From assembly GCA_029448655.1 (NCBI GenBank), contig JACCLO010000002.1, forward strand, positions 1,798,001 through 1,862,000: DNA of 64,000 nt. The letters run 5' to 3'. Made by a program: the position numbers and the translations under genes. Positions 12,301 to 24,110 of this stretch are shown in pieces (the first letter of the stretch is position 1; every line of letters begins with the position of its first letter). The notes beneath the pieces were generated by a model. The model saw only the letters and a list, made by a program, of their open reading frames with translations, ran no database searches and was not told the origin of the DNA. The DNA comes from Wolfiporia cocos. Taxonomy: Eukaryota; Basidiomycota; Agaricomycetes; Polyporales; Phaeolaceae.

Positions 12301-13160
12301 CGACCCCCACCCAGCGGAAGGATGTTGCGATGCGCAACAACGGGGAGGTGCGCAATGCACTCACGAGGCTATCAGAGGTGGTGGATGGGCTCGTGCCAAA
12401 GGGTGGCAAGGCGGGCGCGTTGGCCAAGGCCAACGGCGACATTGGAGACATTGTCGAGCAGGAGATGTTGGGTGCCGCAAGGGCCATCGAGCAGGCCACC
12501 GAGCGTCTGCAACAGCTCATGTCTCGGCCGCGCGACTCTGGGCGATACAGCGCGGTGGATCTCCAGGTCCACGACTCCATCCTCGCCGCGGCGCTGGCCA
12601 TCACGAACGCGATCGCCCGACTCATCCAGGCGGCCACCGAGTCGCAGCAGGAGATCGTTGCGCAGGGCAAGGGCTCCAGCACCACCCAACAGTTCTACAA
12701 GCGGAACAACCGCTGGACAGAGGGTCTCATCTCGGCTGCACGCTCGGTCGCCTTCGCCACGAACATGCTCATCGAGTGTGCGGACGGCGTGCTGTCCGGC
12801 ACACACTCGCTGGAGCAGCTGATCGTTGCCTCGAACGAGGTCGCCGCCGCCACTGCCCAGCTTGTCGCTGCGTCGCGTGTCAAGGCCAACCTGATGTCGA
12901 AGACGCAGGAGCGGCTGGAGCTGGCTGCCAAGGCCGTGACCGAGGCGTGCAAAGCGTTGGTCAAGCAGGTCAAGGCCATCTCTGCCAAGCAGACGCAGGA
13001 AGAGGATGTCGACTACTCAAAGATGGCGGCGCTGGAATTCAAGAAGCGCGAGATGGAGCAGCAGGTGGAGATCCTCCGGCTGGAGAAGGATCTTGGTGCC
13101 GCCCGCCACCGGCTGGGTGCGATGCGGCGTGCAGGTTATCATACGGACGAGACGGACTAG
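9354..13160 (+). CDS. SLA2: Sla2/End4/HIP1R endocytic adaptor, start codon split by an intron
   Basis: Links clathrin-coated pits and PI(4,5)P2 membrane to actin during endocytosis. Exons 9354-9355, 9412-9566, 9619-9761, 9823-9898, 9959-10097, 10148-10332, 10384-10520, 10575-10985, 11038-11523, 11579-11732, 11792-11869 and 11923-13160 sum to 1,067 aa. Residues ~1-290 are an ANTH domain (HVRSCVMYTWDYHSSISFW, FYYECSNLKYLT), ~320-670 a Gln/Glu/Arg-rich coiled coil, and ~800-1050 a THATCH/I-LWEQ actin-binding domain (SDEASDKLINVAKGAGDVG). In the correct frame there is no ATG before exon 2 except one formed by AT (9354-9355) plus G (9412). C-terminal exons are GC-rich. Family assignment is secure; the start is an inference. 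Confidence 0.95.
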
Positions 13161-13642
13161 GAGGTTTCCTCGAGAGGTGCAGTCTAATATATCGAATTCA
13201 TCTGTTACGTATATTATAATCACGGCCATTAGTACTCCTGCTTTGGATACACGACGATTGGTCATTAGTATGTCCGTCTGTATGCTACTTCAGTCTCTGG
13301 ATCGTTCCCGCAGCACTGAAAGCGGGGGTACATGAGTGACAATAGGGTGCATACATACACAAGTATAACTCACCACTCTGTCGGTGAGACCTCCGGGAAA
13401 GTACCTATGGGCTGTACGAGGGACGATTGGGCAGCAGAACACGAGAGCATCATGATCGCGATTACCGTACAGGTAGCGTGCATACGTAGTACTGGAAACA
13501 AAGATGGAGCAGAGATAGCAGGAGTACTTCCAAAACGTACTCTCTAGTACGGGATCTGAAGTAGCAGTAGGCGGTGACGGTGCGGTATAGTAAGTGATCA
13601 ATAATAAAGAATACATAGAGATTCCCCAACGTAAGCCCGTGG
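13161..13642. other. Intergenic between convergent genes, 482 bp
   Basis: Shared 3' flank of SLA2 and the Ser/Pro-rich gene. It holds no recognisable gene; terminator signals presumably lie here. Confidence 0.4.
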
Positions 13643-13755
13643 CTAGACATAGAGCATACTATCTGAGCTCCGGATGGTGTCGAACGAGCCGCGTTCCATA
13701 TCCAGGAAGCTGTCCTCCACCGGCGGCGAGAGCGGCCGCTCGTTGCGCTGCTCCG

Positions 13756-13786
<31 letters not shown>

Positions 13787-16700
13787 CGCCGTGTCCTCGA
13801 GCTCGTCGCCAATCTCGAGGAACGACGGCTTCCGCATGATCGACCTCCGCTTGAGCGCCTTCGCGTCGAAGGCGCTCGGCGGGCGCGAGGCGTGCGACGG
13901 CTGCTGGCTGCGCGCCGTCGCGGTGCTCGCCACGGACGGGCGCCGGGCCGCGCGCGGCGGCGGGGACAGCGGCTGGATCGGCACCACGCTGGCGCGCCTG
14001 TCGCGGTCCGCTTGCTGCGCTTGCTGCTGCTCGCGCGCGGGACGCGCGCGGGGCGGCGGGGGGAGGCTGACGGGCGCGCGCTCCGGCGAGTACGTATGCG
14101 TGAACGTCGACATGGCCGGAGACGGGAGACTCGGCTGGGCGGTCGACGGGCGCACGGACAGCGCGGGCTTGGCGAGGTTCTTGCCCAGCACCGAGTGGCT
14201 GCGCGCGGGCTGCCGCACGCCCTCGGTGACGATGTCGAGTCTCGTCGGCGAGGTGACCGTGGAGTTTTGCCGCGACCTCGTGGAAGCTGACGAGGAGAGA
14301 GGCTGGTTCAGCATCGAGGAGTTTTCCGACGCATTCTGCTCGTCGCTGAGCCCAAACGCAAGGGTCCCCGCGGACATCGTCGACAACCTAGACTTGTTCG
14401 ACCTCGCGTCGGACTTTTGCCGCCCGTTGATGAGGCCCATGTGCAGCTCGAGCCGCGGCCGCCTGTCCTCGTTGTCCTTTGCAGCCGCCTCGTCCGCGAG
14501 CTGCTGCTCCAGCTTGAGCATATCCGCGGGCGACATGATGCGCTGCGGCACGTAGTCCGTCTGCGACACGCGCTTGCTCGGCAGCACGCCCTCGCCCGTC
14601 GGGCTCGGGCACGCGCCCTGCCCGTCCAGGTACGCCTGCGGCGCGACGCACGCGTTGCTCGTCAGCAGCGCGAGCGGGTTCCCGCGCGCGCCAAACGACA
14701 CCACGACCTTCTCCCTCTCCCTCTCGCGCTCCTTCTCGCGCCCGCCGCGCCGCTCGTCGACGCTGCTCACCGAGCGCACGTCGTCGTCCTGCGCCGGCTG
14801 CGACGCGCTCCCGCGGCGCATGCTCGGCCCGGAGAACAGGCGCTTGCGCGTCGCGCCGCTGCTCCCGCGGCGCGCCTGGCTCTCCGTGGGCGCCGGCGAG
14901 AGCGGCGGCGGGGGCGAGGGCACTGGGTCCTGCGCGCCCGAAGAGGTCGCGTGCCGCAGCGTCGGCATCGGCGGGAGCGGCAAGCGCGAGTGGTGGAACG
15001 AGCGCTGCTTGCGCGGCGCCTTGCCCGCCGCGGGGGCTGCGGCGGCGGACCTGGCTTGCGCGCCGTCGTCGGCGTACGCGGCGGAGGACGCGACGCTCGC
15101 GGCGGGGTAGTGCTTGCTGAGCAGGCTCTGCTGCGACGCGGCCTTCTTGAGGAGGCGCGGCGGCGGGCCGTCCGCGCCGTCTGGGTGCGCGCGCGTGCGG
15201 ACGGCGGATATGGGCGGGGAGTGCGGCGGGGGGAACGCGCCGCCCGAGGACGCGGACGGGAGCGCGACCATGTCGAGCGCGATGCTGCGGAGCGTGGCGG
15301 TCTGGCCATGGTCGGTGTTCGCGCGGTGCATGCGGCGCTTGGACTGCGCGGGCGCTGCGGGCGCGTGGCGCACGCGGTGGTCGAGCGGGCCGCCCGGGGA
15401 CCCGTCGAGGTCGTCGATGCTCGGCGCGAAGGACATGCTCGACGAGCTCGACGAGGGCGGCCGCGGGAACGCGGAGAACGAGATGTCGTCGCGCGAGCTG
15501 GCGGCGTCGGGCGAGTGCCAGGGGGAGCCCGGCGGCGGCGGCAGCTCGTCCGCGGGCGGGCGGGCGCTGGGCGGCGGGAGGTGCACGCGCGAGGAGGACG
15601 CCTTGCGCACGACGACGAGCGGGCGCGTTGCGAGCGAGACGGGCGAGTCCGTGCCGTCCGTCGTGGAGGAGCGCGAGCGGGAGAAGGAGAGCGGGGAGGG
15701 GGAGGACGCGGAGGAGGACGAGTTGAAGTACGACAGATCAGATGCTTTGTGCCGCAGATAGAGGGACGCGGCGGACGGCGGCATCGCATTGCAGCGGCTT
15801 CCCTCCCCCGCGGTCGCTATTGTCATCCCCCGGGCTCGAAGGCCTTGGACGTGGCGCGGGTGCAGGAACTCGCTGCCCGAGGGGGGTTCGCTGAGTCGGC
15901 TGTGCCCGTCGCCTGATGTTACGGTGGACGTCGAGGATTGAGATCCGTACGGCACGCTCCGTGGTGACTCTGCCTCGGGGATGTCCAGCGGGACGTCTCT
16001 CCTCAGCAGGGAGTTTTGCCGGACGCGAGATCCGTCGGGCAGTGGCCTGTGTGCCAAGCGGCATGAGCAAATTTTGCGATTAACAGGCGCTGCGCGACCC
16101 ACCTTCCAGTCTGGAAGGACTGCGCCGAGCGCGGGGACGCGAGCCTCGCTGAGTGGCTGTCGGAAGATTGGCTGTGCGAATTTGACGAGGTGGACCCGTA
16201 CGAGATGCGGTTGTACAGCATCGGGATCTCGCCGCTCTTGCGGTGCGGGTCAAGGAGTGATGAATCGGAGTACACGGACAGCCTGTTCGCGTCGTGGGGC
16301 GCGTGCTGCACGATCACCCCGCCCGCGGCGAACGGGTCCATCTCCGAAAAGGTGAGCACGGACGGCTGGTACGACGTCCTGTCGCGCGTGTAGTCCGAGG
16401 GCGTGCGCGGCTCCGACACGGTCCTCGCAGACGTTGCATCTCCGTCAAACTCTATGGAGCGCACGGTCGACACGGACTTGGCGGGCGGGCGGTTGGTATA
16501 GAAGCTGGAGGGAGCGTGTGCGGCGTCGTGCTGGGCGCTGAAGGGCGAGCGCGGTGGAGGAGGCGATGGCGGGTCCTGGATGGCGAGCGAGGGCAGCTTC
16601 TTTGACTTGAGGCCTATCGCGGAGCCAAGCGTCTTGAAGCGAAGGCCCGCGGACGAGTCCTTCTGTTTGGCGGAGCCACGGGTGGACGTGGACATTTTCT

Positions 16701-16812
16701 CGCCGTCGTCGGAGAAAGAGCGCGGCGGGGAGAGATTGGAGGGCTCCTTCGGGCTCTTTGAGCGGGACCACCATGGCTTGGATTGGCTGGGCGGGAGGAG
16801 GGGGGACGACAT
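13643..16812 (-). CDS. Ser/Pro-rich protein of unknown function, 1,037 aa
   Basis: Not recognised. Exons 16812-16103 and 16046-13643 (intron 56 nt, GTGGGT...CAG) give an uninterrupted frame. The N-terminus carries a more conserved-looking block (SAGLRFKTLGSAIGLKSKK) after a Lys/Ser segment. Most of the rest is Ser/Pro/Arg low complexity with many possible phosphorylation sites and an EKEREREREK run. Near the C-terminus SIMRKPSFLEIGDELED is followed by an acidic DED tract. There is no membrane segment. Third-codon GC is very high, creating long spurious frames on the other strand and frames. Probably a disordered regulatory or scaffold protein, by inference. Confidence 0.7.
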
Positions 16813-18281
16813 GGATATCGGAGGAAGGAGCGTGGCTTCCAGGTGAGATGATGGGAAACACAGCTACTGGCGCGTAAGCGGGAACAGGGGAAAAACGGAA
16901 AGGAGCGTGATGCGGCGAACCTGGGCGCGCAGGATGCTACGGCATGGGATGGGAGCCGGGAAGAGGAGGAGGAGGAGGAGTGGAGGCCAGGACAGCGAGG
17001 CGGGCGTACCGTGGTTACGTGGGCGCCTATCAGGGCCTATCGACTGTTCGCAGCTATTAAGGGGCTGTTCTCGCGATATTAAACGCTTCTGTTCTCGCGC
17101 ACTGTGCGTTGCTCTCCAGCGTGTCCGACGAGTCCCTGCGGGCAGACGCTGCGGGACAGCGACGGGGAGGTGGGATCGACCCTGCGCGTGATCAGGGCGG
17201 TCGCGTATGAGCATCGATCTAGATCTGGCGGTTATCGCGTTCCTGCGCGCTGTGGCACCCTGAATGTGGTCCACCTCCAGGCGCACGGGCCAGCTGAGTC
17301 CGAGGCGGCGTTCGTCAGCACTCGCCGATGTCCATACAACTGCCGCCGACACTAGAAGTCCCGGATCTGGCGTCAGCCTAACCGCAGGATCAGCGGTGTG
17401 GCATGACGCCACCGCACAGGCCGACTGTATTTTGAATGCCAAGCCGACGCGTACGCCTCAGCTTCAATTTCGCTCAGCTCTCTGAATTTCATTTCATTTC
17501 ATCGCCTTCACTCAGCCCTTCGAATTTCATTTCATTCGCTTGCTACTGCTGGGCGTCATCCTTCCGCGAGGACGATGCCGGCGTAACGCAAGGCGCAGAA
17601 GCCGACAGGGCTCTTACCGGTAGATAACCGCTAGAACCCAGCATTCATCTTTGACGTGCACGTTCCAGGGTACGTTGATCCGCCGGTGCCGGGAGATCCA
17701 GCTGCACAAAGCGTCCACCTAATCTATCGAACGCCAGCACAACATGGAAAGCAAAGTGCGCCTACGCACGCTTGTTGTTCCTGATATGGTCGTGCGCTCG
17801 CACTAGTGCGTTAGCTAAGCACCACTAGCAGTCGGACGCACCGTGCCGGCGCCGGCTCCGCATCAATGACCCGCCTTCTGCGGAGGCCGGCAAGCATCGC
17901 TCACAGTGCACTCAAAGATCCACTCTCACGAGTCCGTCTGCATTCCCACCGCATCGCGGCTGCAGGGGTTACGAAATCAAGAAGCGAGCCTTCGGTCGCG
18001 TGCGGCTGTCGATTCAATACGTGATAAAAACAGGCAGAAGCACAACAGGCTCCGCGGACGGTCCTTAAAACCCAGCAGGCGGGCGCGCCGCGCGGGATGA
18101 CGTAGCCCGGCGCGCACTGACGGCCTCTGCCAACAGAACGCGAGCAGCATCGCACCGACGCCCGGATCTGCAGAGGGAGCCAGTACTCACAGACACGGCT
18201 CCACGCACGCACGCGCTAGACGCGTCGATTAATAGTACGATACCTATGCAAGCAGGCACATTCAGCAATCGCGCGCACGGC
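16813..18281. other. Intergenic, ~1.47 kb, GC-rich
   Basis: Lies upstream of the Ser/Pro-rich gene and downstream of the voltage-sensor-like gene. I see no supported gene. A near-identical GAATTTCATTTCATT occurs twice (about 17484 and 17522) in an otherwise GC-rich stretch. A 192-codon minus-strand frame at 16864-17442 has no motif or splice support and is probably leader or promoter DNA. Confidence 0.4.
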
Positions 18282-19216
18282 TCAATCCATCCCGGCCCAC
18301 ATGTCGTCGTCGCGTTCTTGTGCGTCCTGCGCCGCCCTCGGCGCCGCGCCGCGCGGCGCCTCTTCTGGATCGTCGGCGATCTCAAACACGACGTGGTTCC
18401 GGATGAGCGGCCGCCCGAGCTCGTCTTCGCGCTCGTCCTCGAGGTCAATGTCGAGCGCGTGGCTCCGGCGGCGCGCCGCGGACAGGTCGATCGGCTTTGG
18501 GCGGGAGAAGATGGACTGGCCGGATCTGTCCCATTCAGCATGGCGCGTTCACAGAGTATATGCACGGGAGGCGGGGAATGGGCGTACTGTCGCATCACCG
18601 CAACGAGCCGCCCGACCTGGACGACGTTCCGCGCGACGAGGAGGAGGGTGTCCAGCAGCTCCTCTTCCTTGCTCGTGCTGCCGCACCCCGCGAAGAAGAT
18701 GACGAGCAGCGTGACGACGCAGAACACCGTGAGGACGAGGTCCATGACGTTGAACCACGACGTCCAGAATTGCTGCGCGTGTTAGTCAGCGCCGCACGCC
18801 GGTGCACGAAATGAGCCTGCTGCGCACCCGTCCGAAGGCGACGAAACGGATCGCGACCTCGAGTATCATCGCGCCGTTGATGATCAGCTCCAGGATGTAG
18901 AACGGCAGCGTCGGGCAGCCGCTGACGAGGCTGAGCACGACGGTCGTGACGGAGAGCGCCGCCATGGCGAGGTAGAGCACGATGTACGCGCGCGAGTGCA
19001 CGAACCGGTTCGCGAGCCCCTTCGCGATCTCCTCGCGCGTCATGGAGTATATCGAGCGCATGGGCCTGGGCACAACACAGCACGTCAACGCCCGTCGCGG
19101 AGGGGCGCACGGGGTATTAAGGGAGCGCACGGGGTGGACGACGAGACCTGCGGGGCATCGTCGCTTAGCGAGTCGAGGTCGCCTGCCTCGAGGTCGTCGT
19201 CGTGATGGGAAGACAT
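18282..19216 (-). CDS. Stand-alone voltage-sensor-like four-helix membrane protein, 250 aa
   Basis: Exons 19216-19131, 19065-18828, 18772-18588 and 18525-18282 (introns 65, 55 and 52 nt) join in frame. Four hydrophobic segments follow an acidic N-terminus: ~55-77, ~83-106 (with E88, E98 and R102), ~116-137 (starting NVMD, D119) and ~147-170, where R156, R163 and R169 are spaced as in an S4-like helix. This is the S1-S4 pattern of the ion-transport voltage-sensor fold, but no pore helices follow, only a charged 80-residue tail (GQSIFSRPKPIDLSAARRR). Segment 1 lacks the Asp that Hv1 proton channels use as selectivity filter, so it is probably not a canonical Hv1. The function is unknown. The first donor (19130) is chosen among several in-phase sites. 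Confidence 0.75.
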
Positions 19217-19439
19217 GTCGGTTGCTGCTTAGCTGCGCTTGGCTTCGCGGGCTGGCGGTGGCGGAGAGCGTCGGGTGTAAATAGACGCAAACACACCGCC
19301 TCTGAATCTACGGCGCTTCGACCGTGAGGTTGTTCGCAACTCTGGTCAGCGACTTGGTGTGCACGCGCCGGTCGTCGTTCTTGTTTCTCTGCGCACCGAC
19401 AACACTTCTGTAAACCATTAGCCGCGATAATTAGCCAAG
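19217..19439. promoter_or_regulatory. Divergent promoter between voltage-sensor-like gene and CWC25
   Basis: A 223-bp gap between two start codons pointing away from each other. No distinct motif was identified. Confidence 0.35.
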
Positions 19440-20834
19440 ATGGGTGGAGGCGACTTGAATATGAAAAAGTCCTGGCACCCGCTCCTGTTGAAGAATCAGG
19501 AGCGGGTCTGGCTCGAGGAGAAGAAAGCGGTACGTGTTACCTTGTTCTGTTGCATTTGACAACTCTTGCTCATAGCAGTCCGTGCTCAGCTAGAGGAGAA
19601 GAAGAAGCTCGACCAGCTCCGAAAGGAGAAGGAAGAAGAGCGACAGCTGCAGGAGCTGCAACGTCTACAAGAGGAGCAGACGGGCAAGAAGAGACAGGAG
19701 AAGCTAGAATGGATGTATTCGACGCCAGCGACGGGGAGCAGCGCCAATGCGAACGACCTCGAGGACTACCTGCTCGGAAAGAAGAGGGTGGACAAGATCC
19801 TCACCGCGGGTGAGAACGAGAAGGTGCGTCTCACCACCTGGTGCCCCATGCGCATCTGCTCACGCCGCACACCGTAGATCGGCGCCGCCCACAAGAACTT
19901 CATCGCCACGCAGTATGCCAACACCATGCGCGACACGGCCGCCAAGATCCGCGAGGACCCGCTGCTCGCCATCAAGCAGCAGGAGCAGGCCGCATACCAA
20001 GCGCTCATGTCCAACCCCCTTCGTCTGCGTGAGATGCAGGAGCGCAACGGCATGAAGCCGAAGAAGGAGAAGAAAGACAAGAAAGACAAGAAGGAGAAGC
20101 ACAGGAAGGACGAGCACCGTGAGCAGTCGCCGTCCCCGTATGACGAGCGCCGCCGCTTTGGCTCTCGGGAGCACTATTCGCGGTCGAGGCGATCACCGAG
20201 TCCATACGATCGCCGATCGCGCTCTCCGCCACCGTCACGCTCGCGCTACGACGACGACTATCGTCGTAGACGCGACGACGATCACTACTACAGCAGGCGC
20301 GGACGCAGTCCCAGCCGCTCACCGGACGCTTATCGCCGCCGAGACCGGAGTGTGAGCCTTGACAGGAAGAGGGATGGCAGGAGAGATGATGAGAGGGTCG
20401 GGACGTGGCCACGGTCTGACGAGTCCGACGACAATGGGCACGACAGGAAACGGCAACGGAGCCGCAGCCGCAGTCCGCCCCGCCACGATCCATACCCGCC
20501 GAAACGCTCCCGCATGAGCCCACCGCCACCACCACGGGCCTCCTCGTCCAGCCAAGCGCCACAGCGACCGGCGAACAGCACGGACGACCGAGCCGCCCGG
20601 CTGGCTGCGATGACGTCTGATGCCAGTGCGATGTCGGTGGAGCGCCGTGAACGCCTGGCTCTCCTTCTGGAGCAGGAGAAGAAGGAGGCGGAGGCGGAGG
20701 AGCGGATCAGGGCGAAGTCGAGGGGCATGGGCGGGTTCCTGAGCCATGAGCAGAAGAAGGTGTTTGGAGGAGAGGGCGGCTTGGAGGAGCGCATTCGGCG
20801 TGGGCGGGGGCAGATGCGCGTGGATGCGGACTAG
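19440..20834 (+). CDS. CWC25: Pre-mRNA-splicing factor CWC25
   Basis: Step-one spliceosome factor acting with Prp16/Yju2 near the branch point. Exons 19440-19529, 19590-19823 and 19878-20834 give 426 aa. The start [15 protein letters not shown] and the following coiled segment ([15 protein letters not shown], then KLEWMYSTP) are the CIR_N/CWC25 signature. The middle block LGKKRVD...[11 protein letters not shown] leads into a Lys-rich run and a long Arg-Ser/Asp region (residues ~215-350) typical of splicing factors. The C-terminus [19 protein letters not shown] is also family-like. The acceptor at 19589 is the only nearby one that keeps the frame. Confidence 0.93.
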
Positions 20835-21521
20835 ATCTTGTGCCTATGGTATGGTTGTTCTTTGTATTCGTACCGTATACCTCTGCTATCGCTCATGTTG
20901 TGACGCTCAGTACGCCAAGAGCGACGTTCGAACTTTGATACGAGGTTCCACTGCATAACTCCAAGTGAGTTTCAACCTCGTCTTTACAATTCGTTGTATT
21001 GTATCGAATGCATATGCATGAAGTTCAACGAGACATCGTTCCGTGGCACTTCGTTGGAAATACATTTCATCCGCGAGCATTACATTTTCATCGGAAACAA
21101 TCCTATGGGTATTGCTCAGCGTCCGCAGCTGCGCAACGGCCCGTTTGTCCGTTTGTCATGTTTCAAAGTTGCCACGTTGCTTGCGAAAACAGACAGCTGT
21201 CAGGAGAGGGATGGTACGACTGAAACGTCGGCCGTCGAGTTGTGGTGTTGAACCAGTTTGAGATCATGGATGCTTGTGGACGCCAGTATACCGCTATTTT
21301 GTAGCAAAGAAAAGCAGTATCGGACACCAGTCCGACGTTCGGGGTCGCAACCCGATGTTGTGGAGGTCTTGCCGTCCCAAATATGGGAATTCTAAATCAC
21401 GGTTTGGCAGAAATCCCAAGGAGCCTACGAGAAGCAGGCCCACAGCGAACCTCTCGTTTGCCTCGGTGTCTGCAGGTACGCGCGATTGCATCGACTCAGG
21501 TCCCAGGCAGATACGGCCGGT
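20835..21521. other. Intergenic, 687 bp
   Basis: Between CWC25 and the first transporter, both on the plus strand. Short open frames overlap but none has splice or motif support. Presumably it is the promoter of the transporter. Confidence 0.35.
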
Positions 21522-23597
21522 ATGTCTCGTCCTGCATTAGCTGCGGAGCAATCCCCAGAACCCGCCAACCGGGAGACAGCGACAGCCGGTGAGTATATCG
21601 TATGGATCTCTTCTAACCCCGCACATTAATCTCGATACAGAACAAACCAATCAGAACGATACTCATGACTCTAATGAGCAGCCTTCGGAGGCAAAAGAGA
21701 AAGAAGAAGTCTATAGTATATACACACCAAGCGAGAAATGGTTTATTGTCACTGTGGCGGGCTTCGCTGCATTATTCAGGTACGTCGAGATTCGGGCTCA
21801 TCAGGAATGTGGATTGGTCGAACAGCTACTGCCGTTGCGTGCAGTCCCCTCACCGCCAACATCTATTTCCCCGCAATCCCTACAATAGCTTCAGCGTTTC
21901 ATAAGTCAACAGAAGAAATCAATCTGACAGTCACGGTCTACATGATCGTGCAGGGCATCTGTAGGTCATGAATTACGAGCTCATAAGCAATATTGATATA
22001 CGACTTGTTCCAGCGCCCATGTTCTGGGGTACATTAGCGGACAGATGGGGAAGACGGCCCATGTTCCTGGGGTGCATGCTGGTCCTATCGCTCACATGCA
22101 TTGGTCTCGCGCTAACGCCAACGAATGCGTACTGGTTGCTTATGCTGTTGCGATGCTTCCAAGCAGCTGGGTCTGCGAGTACAGTAGCTCTCGGTATGTC
22201 TCCTTGGTCTGCAACTCAAGCTTCCCTCATGCGCTCCTGCAGGTGCTGGTGTTGTTGCTGATATAGCTGCCCCCTCCGAGCGCGGTACCTACTACGGGTT
22301 GTGGAACATAGGCCCGATGGTGAGTATCATCAGCGTTGCGGTCACGACTAGTGACGAAAGTCTGCTAGGTCGGCCCATGCTTAGGCCCTGTCCTAGGAGG
22401 TGTTCTAGCGGAGGAGTTGGGATGGCGGTACGTCGTTGATTCATGCTGATATTGTGATCGACTCCTGATATCAAAGTAAGCTCGATTTTCTGGTTCCTTG
22501 TGATCTCATCGGGCTGCTGTTTCATGATGATGTTGGCGTAAGTCCATGAGCTTTCGCCAGCGTGACTCTATACCGATCAACTGTCCAGTCTCATGCCAGA
22601 GACTCTGCGTGCGTTTGTGGGCAACGGAAGCATCCCTCCTCCGCGAGGTTACACACCTCTAATCCCGGTCATCGGTCGGCATCGCTCAAACAACGCGCTG
22701 CAAGATCCCTCGACGAGGCCCACTCGGCGACGCTTCAACAACCCACTCGTTCTGTTCTTGTATCCAGACATCACTCTCCTCCTTGTGTTTAACGCCGTTG
22801 TCTATGCTGTATTTTACGGGGTCACGACCAGCATCTCCGTGTTGTTCCAGAGCACGTACCCTTACCTTACCGAAACGGAGGTCGGTCTGTGTTTCCTGGC
22901 AATCGGTGGCGGTATGCTAGTCGGCGGCATCATCACGGGGAGGGTAATCGATTACGAGTACCGCAGGACGAAGAGGCAAGTGATCACAGCGTTGGAGAAG
23001 ACAGATCCTGAGAAGCGCATAAAGCCGGAAGACATCACCAAAGATGAGAGCTTTCCCATCGAAAAAGCGAGGCTTCGGTTCATGCCGTTCTACTTTGGTC
23101 TGTTCGTGGCGACATGTGTTGCGTATGGTTGGACGCTCGACGCCAAGGTTAATATTGCGGGTCCCTTAATTCTGCAGATATTCCGTAAGTACAACGACTA
23201 GATGACTGGCTTGTCTCGATACTGACTTCGGATTCCAGTGGGCTATGCAGTAGTGGCTACGATGAACGTCACGCAGACGTTGATCGTAGACCTGGTGCCA
23301 GACCAGAGTGCATCAGTCACCGCTTGCGTATGTACTTGCAATCTAAAACTCGTTCATCAATTGACATGGCGTGACTAGAATAATCTTGTTCGATGCTCTT
23401 TCGGAGCGGCACTGGTCTCCGTGATCGACCTGATACTGAACGCCCTCGGCACCGGCTGGACATATGTTCTCCTGCCTGGAATCTGCGTCGTCTGTACGCC
23501 GATCATTATCTATGCGTACTTTAGTGGCCCCAAATGGCGTGCCAAACGCAGGGCTCAGCGTGCAGCTCGTGAAGCGGCGGCCAGCGCATCATCCTGA
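21522..23597 (+). CDS. MFS transporter, DHA1-type multidrug/H+ antiporter family, copy A
   Basis: Twelve-helix major facilitator protein, 532 aa, likely a plasma-membrane drug or metabolite exporter. Exons 21522-21588, 21641-21779, 21845-21960, 22014-22193, 22243-22319, 22369-22427, 22481-22537, 22589-23184, 23239-23327 and 23379-23597. After a ~55-residue polar N-terminus come motif A (GTLADRWGRRPM, helix 2-3 loop) and the antiporter motif C (VGPCLGPVLGGVL, helix 5), which place it in DHA1 near fungal quinidine-resistance-type proteins. A long charged loop (about residues 340-380, KRIKPEDITKDESFPIEKAR) separates the halves. A tandem paralogue starts 514 bp downstream. Substrate unknown. Confidence 0.92.
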
Positions 23598-24110
23598 TTG
23601 TTAATCGATCTCTGCGTGCTTCTTCATGCTCTGTTATATATTCTACGTCATCTCTCAGTTAGACATGCCTTCTACACGTTCGGATTAACGACTCCCGAGG
23701 CCTAATCGATTTGCTCTACTATCTTCTCGGGGTATTTAGTGAACAGCTTGATCTATCGCACGTAGTGTCAAGCTAGTAGATTCGGACAATGACTTCCCTC
23801 GTTGTATACACTCACAGTTCAATGCATGCACCGTTTGGTCCCAGGCTCAAGCCACATAACTCCGTCCCCCACATATAATTCCGTGCGTAGCCACTCGGAA
23901 ACGTTCTAGAATCTCACAGAGCGCCTGGGGCAGTTCAACACATGCGATTGGCTGCGGCACCCTCGGCAATCTTGATCCGACGATCGAGTCTGGCCAGGAC
24001 CTACCAAGAAAGGCAGGTTTGGTAATCCCTATGTAATGCACATAATATGGGTCAGTATATAAATCCAGCTGGATGCGGCATGGGGCCACGTAACCTTGCA
24101 CCAAACCATC
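23598..24110. other. Intergenic between tandem transporters, 513 bp
   Basis: Contains the presumed promoter of copy B, including a TATA-like element (separate entry). No gene or leftover exon of a third copy was seen. Confidence 0.4.
24056..24063 (+). promoter_or_regulatory. TATA-like box of transporter copy B
   Basis: TATATAAA ends 47 bp before the ATG at 24111, a reasonable position for a short-leader transcript. Assignment is by sequence and spacing only. Confidence 0.45.

Noticed and set aside
14417..15916. Very long plus-strand and alternative-frame open stretches (up to 499 codons)
   Set aside because: They lie opposite the Ser/Pro-rich gene. Extreme third-position GC removes stops in all frames; the products are Arg/Ala low complexity with no motifs.
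16864..17442. 192-codon minus-strand open frame
   Set aside because: No motif, no splice partner, lies in the presumed promoter/leader of the Ser/Pro-rich gene.
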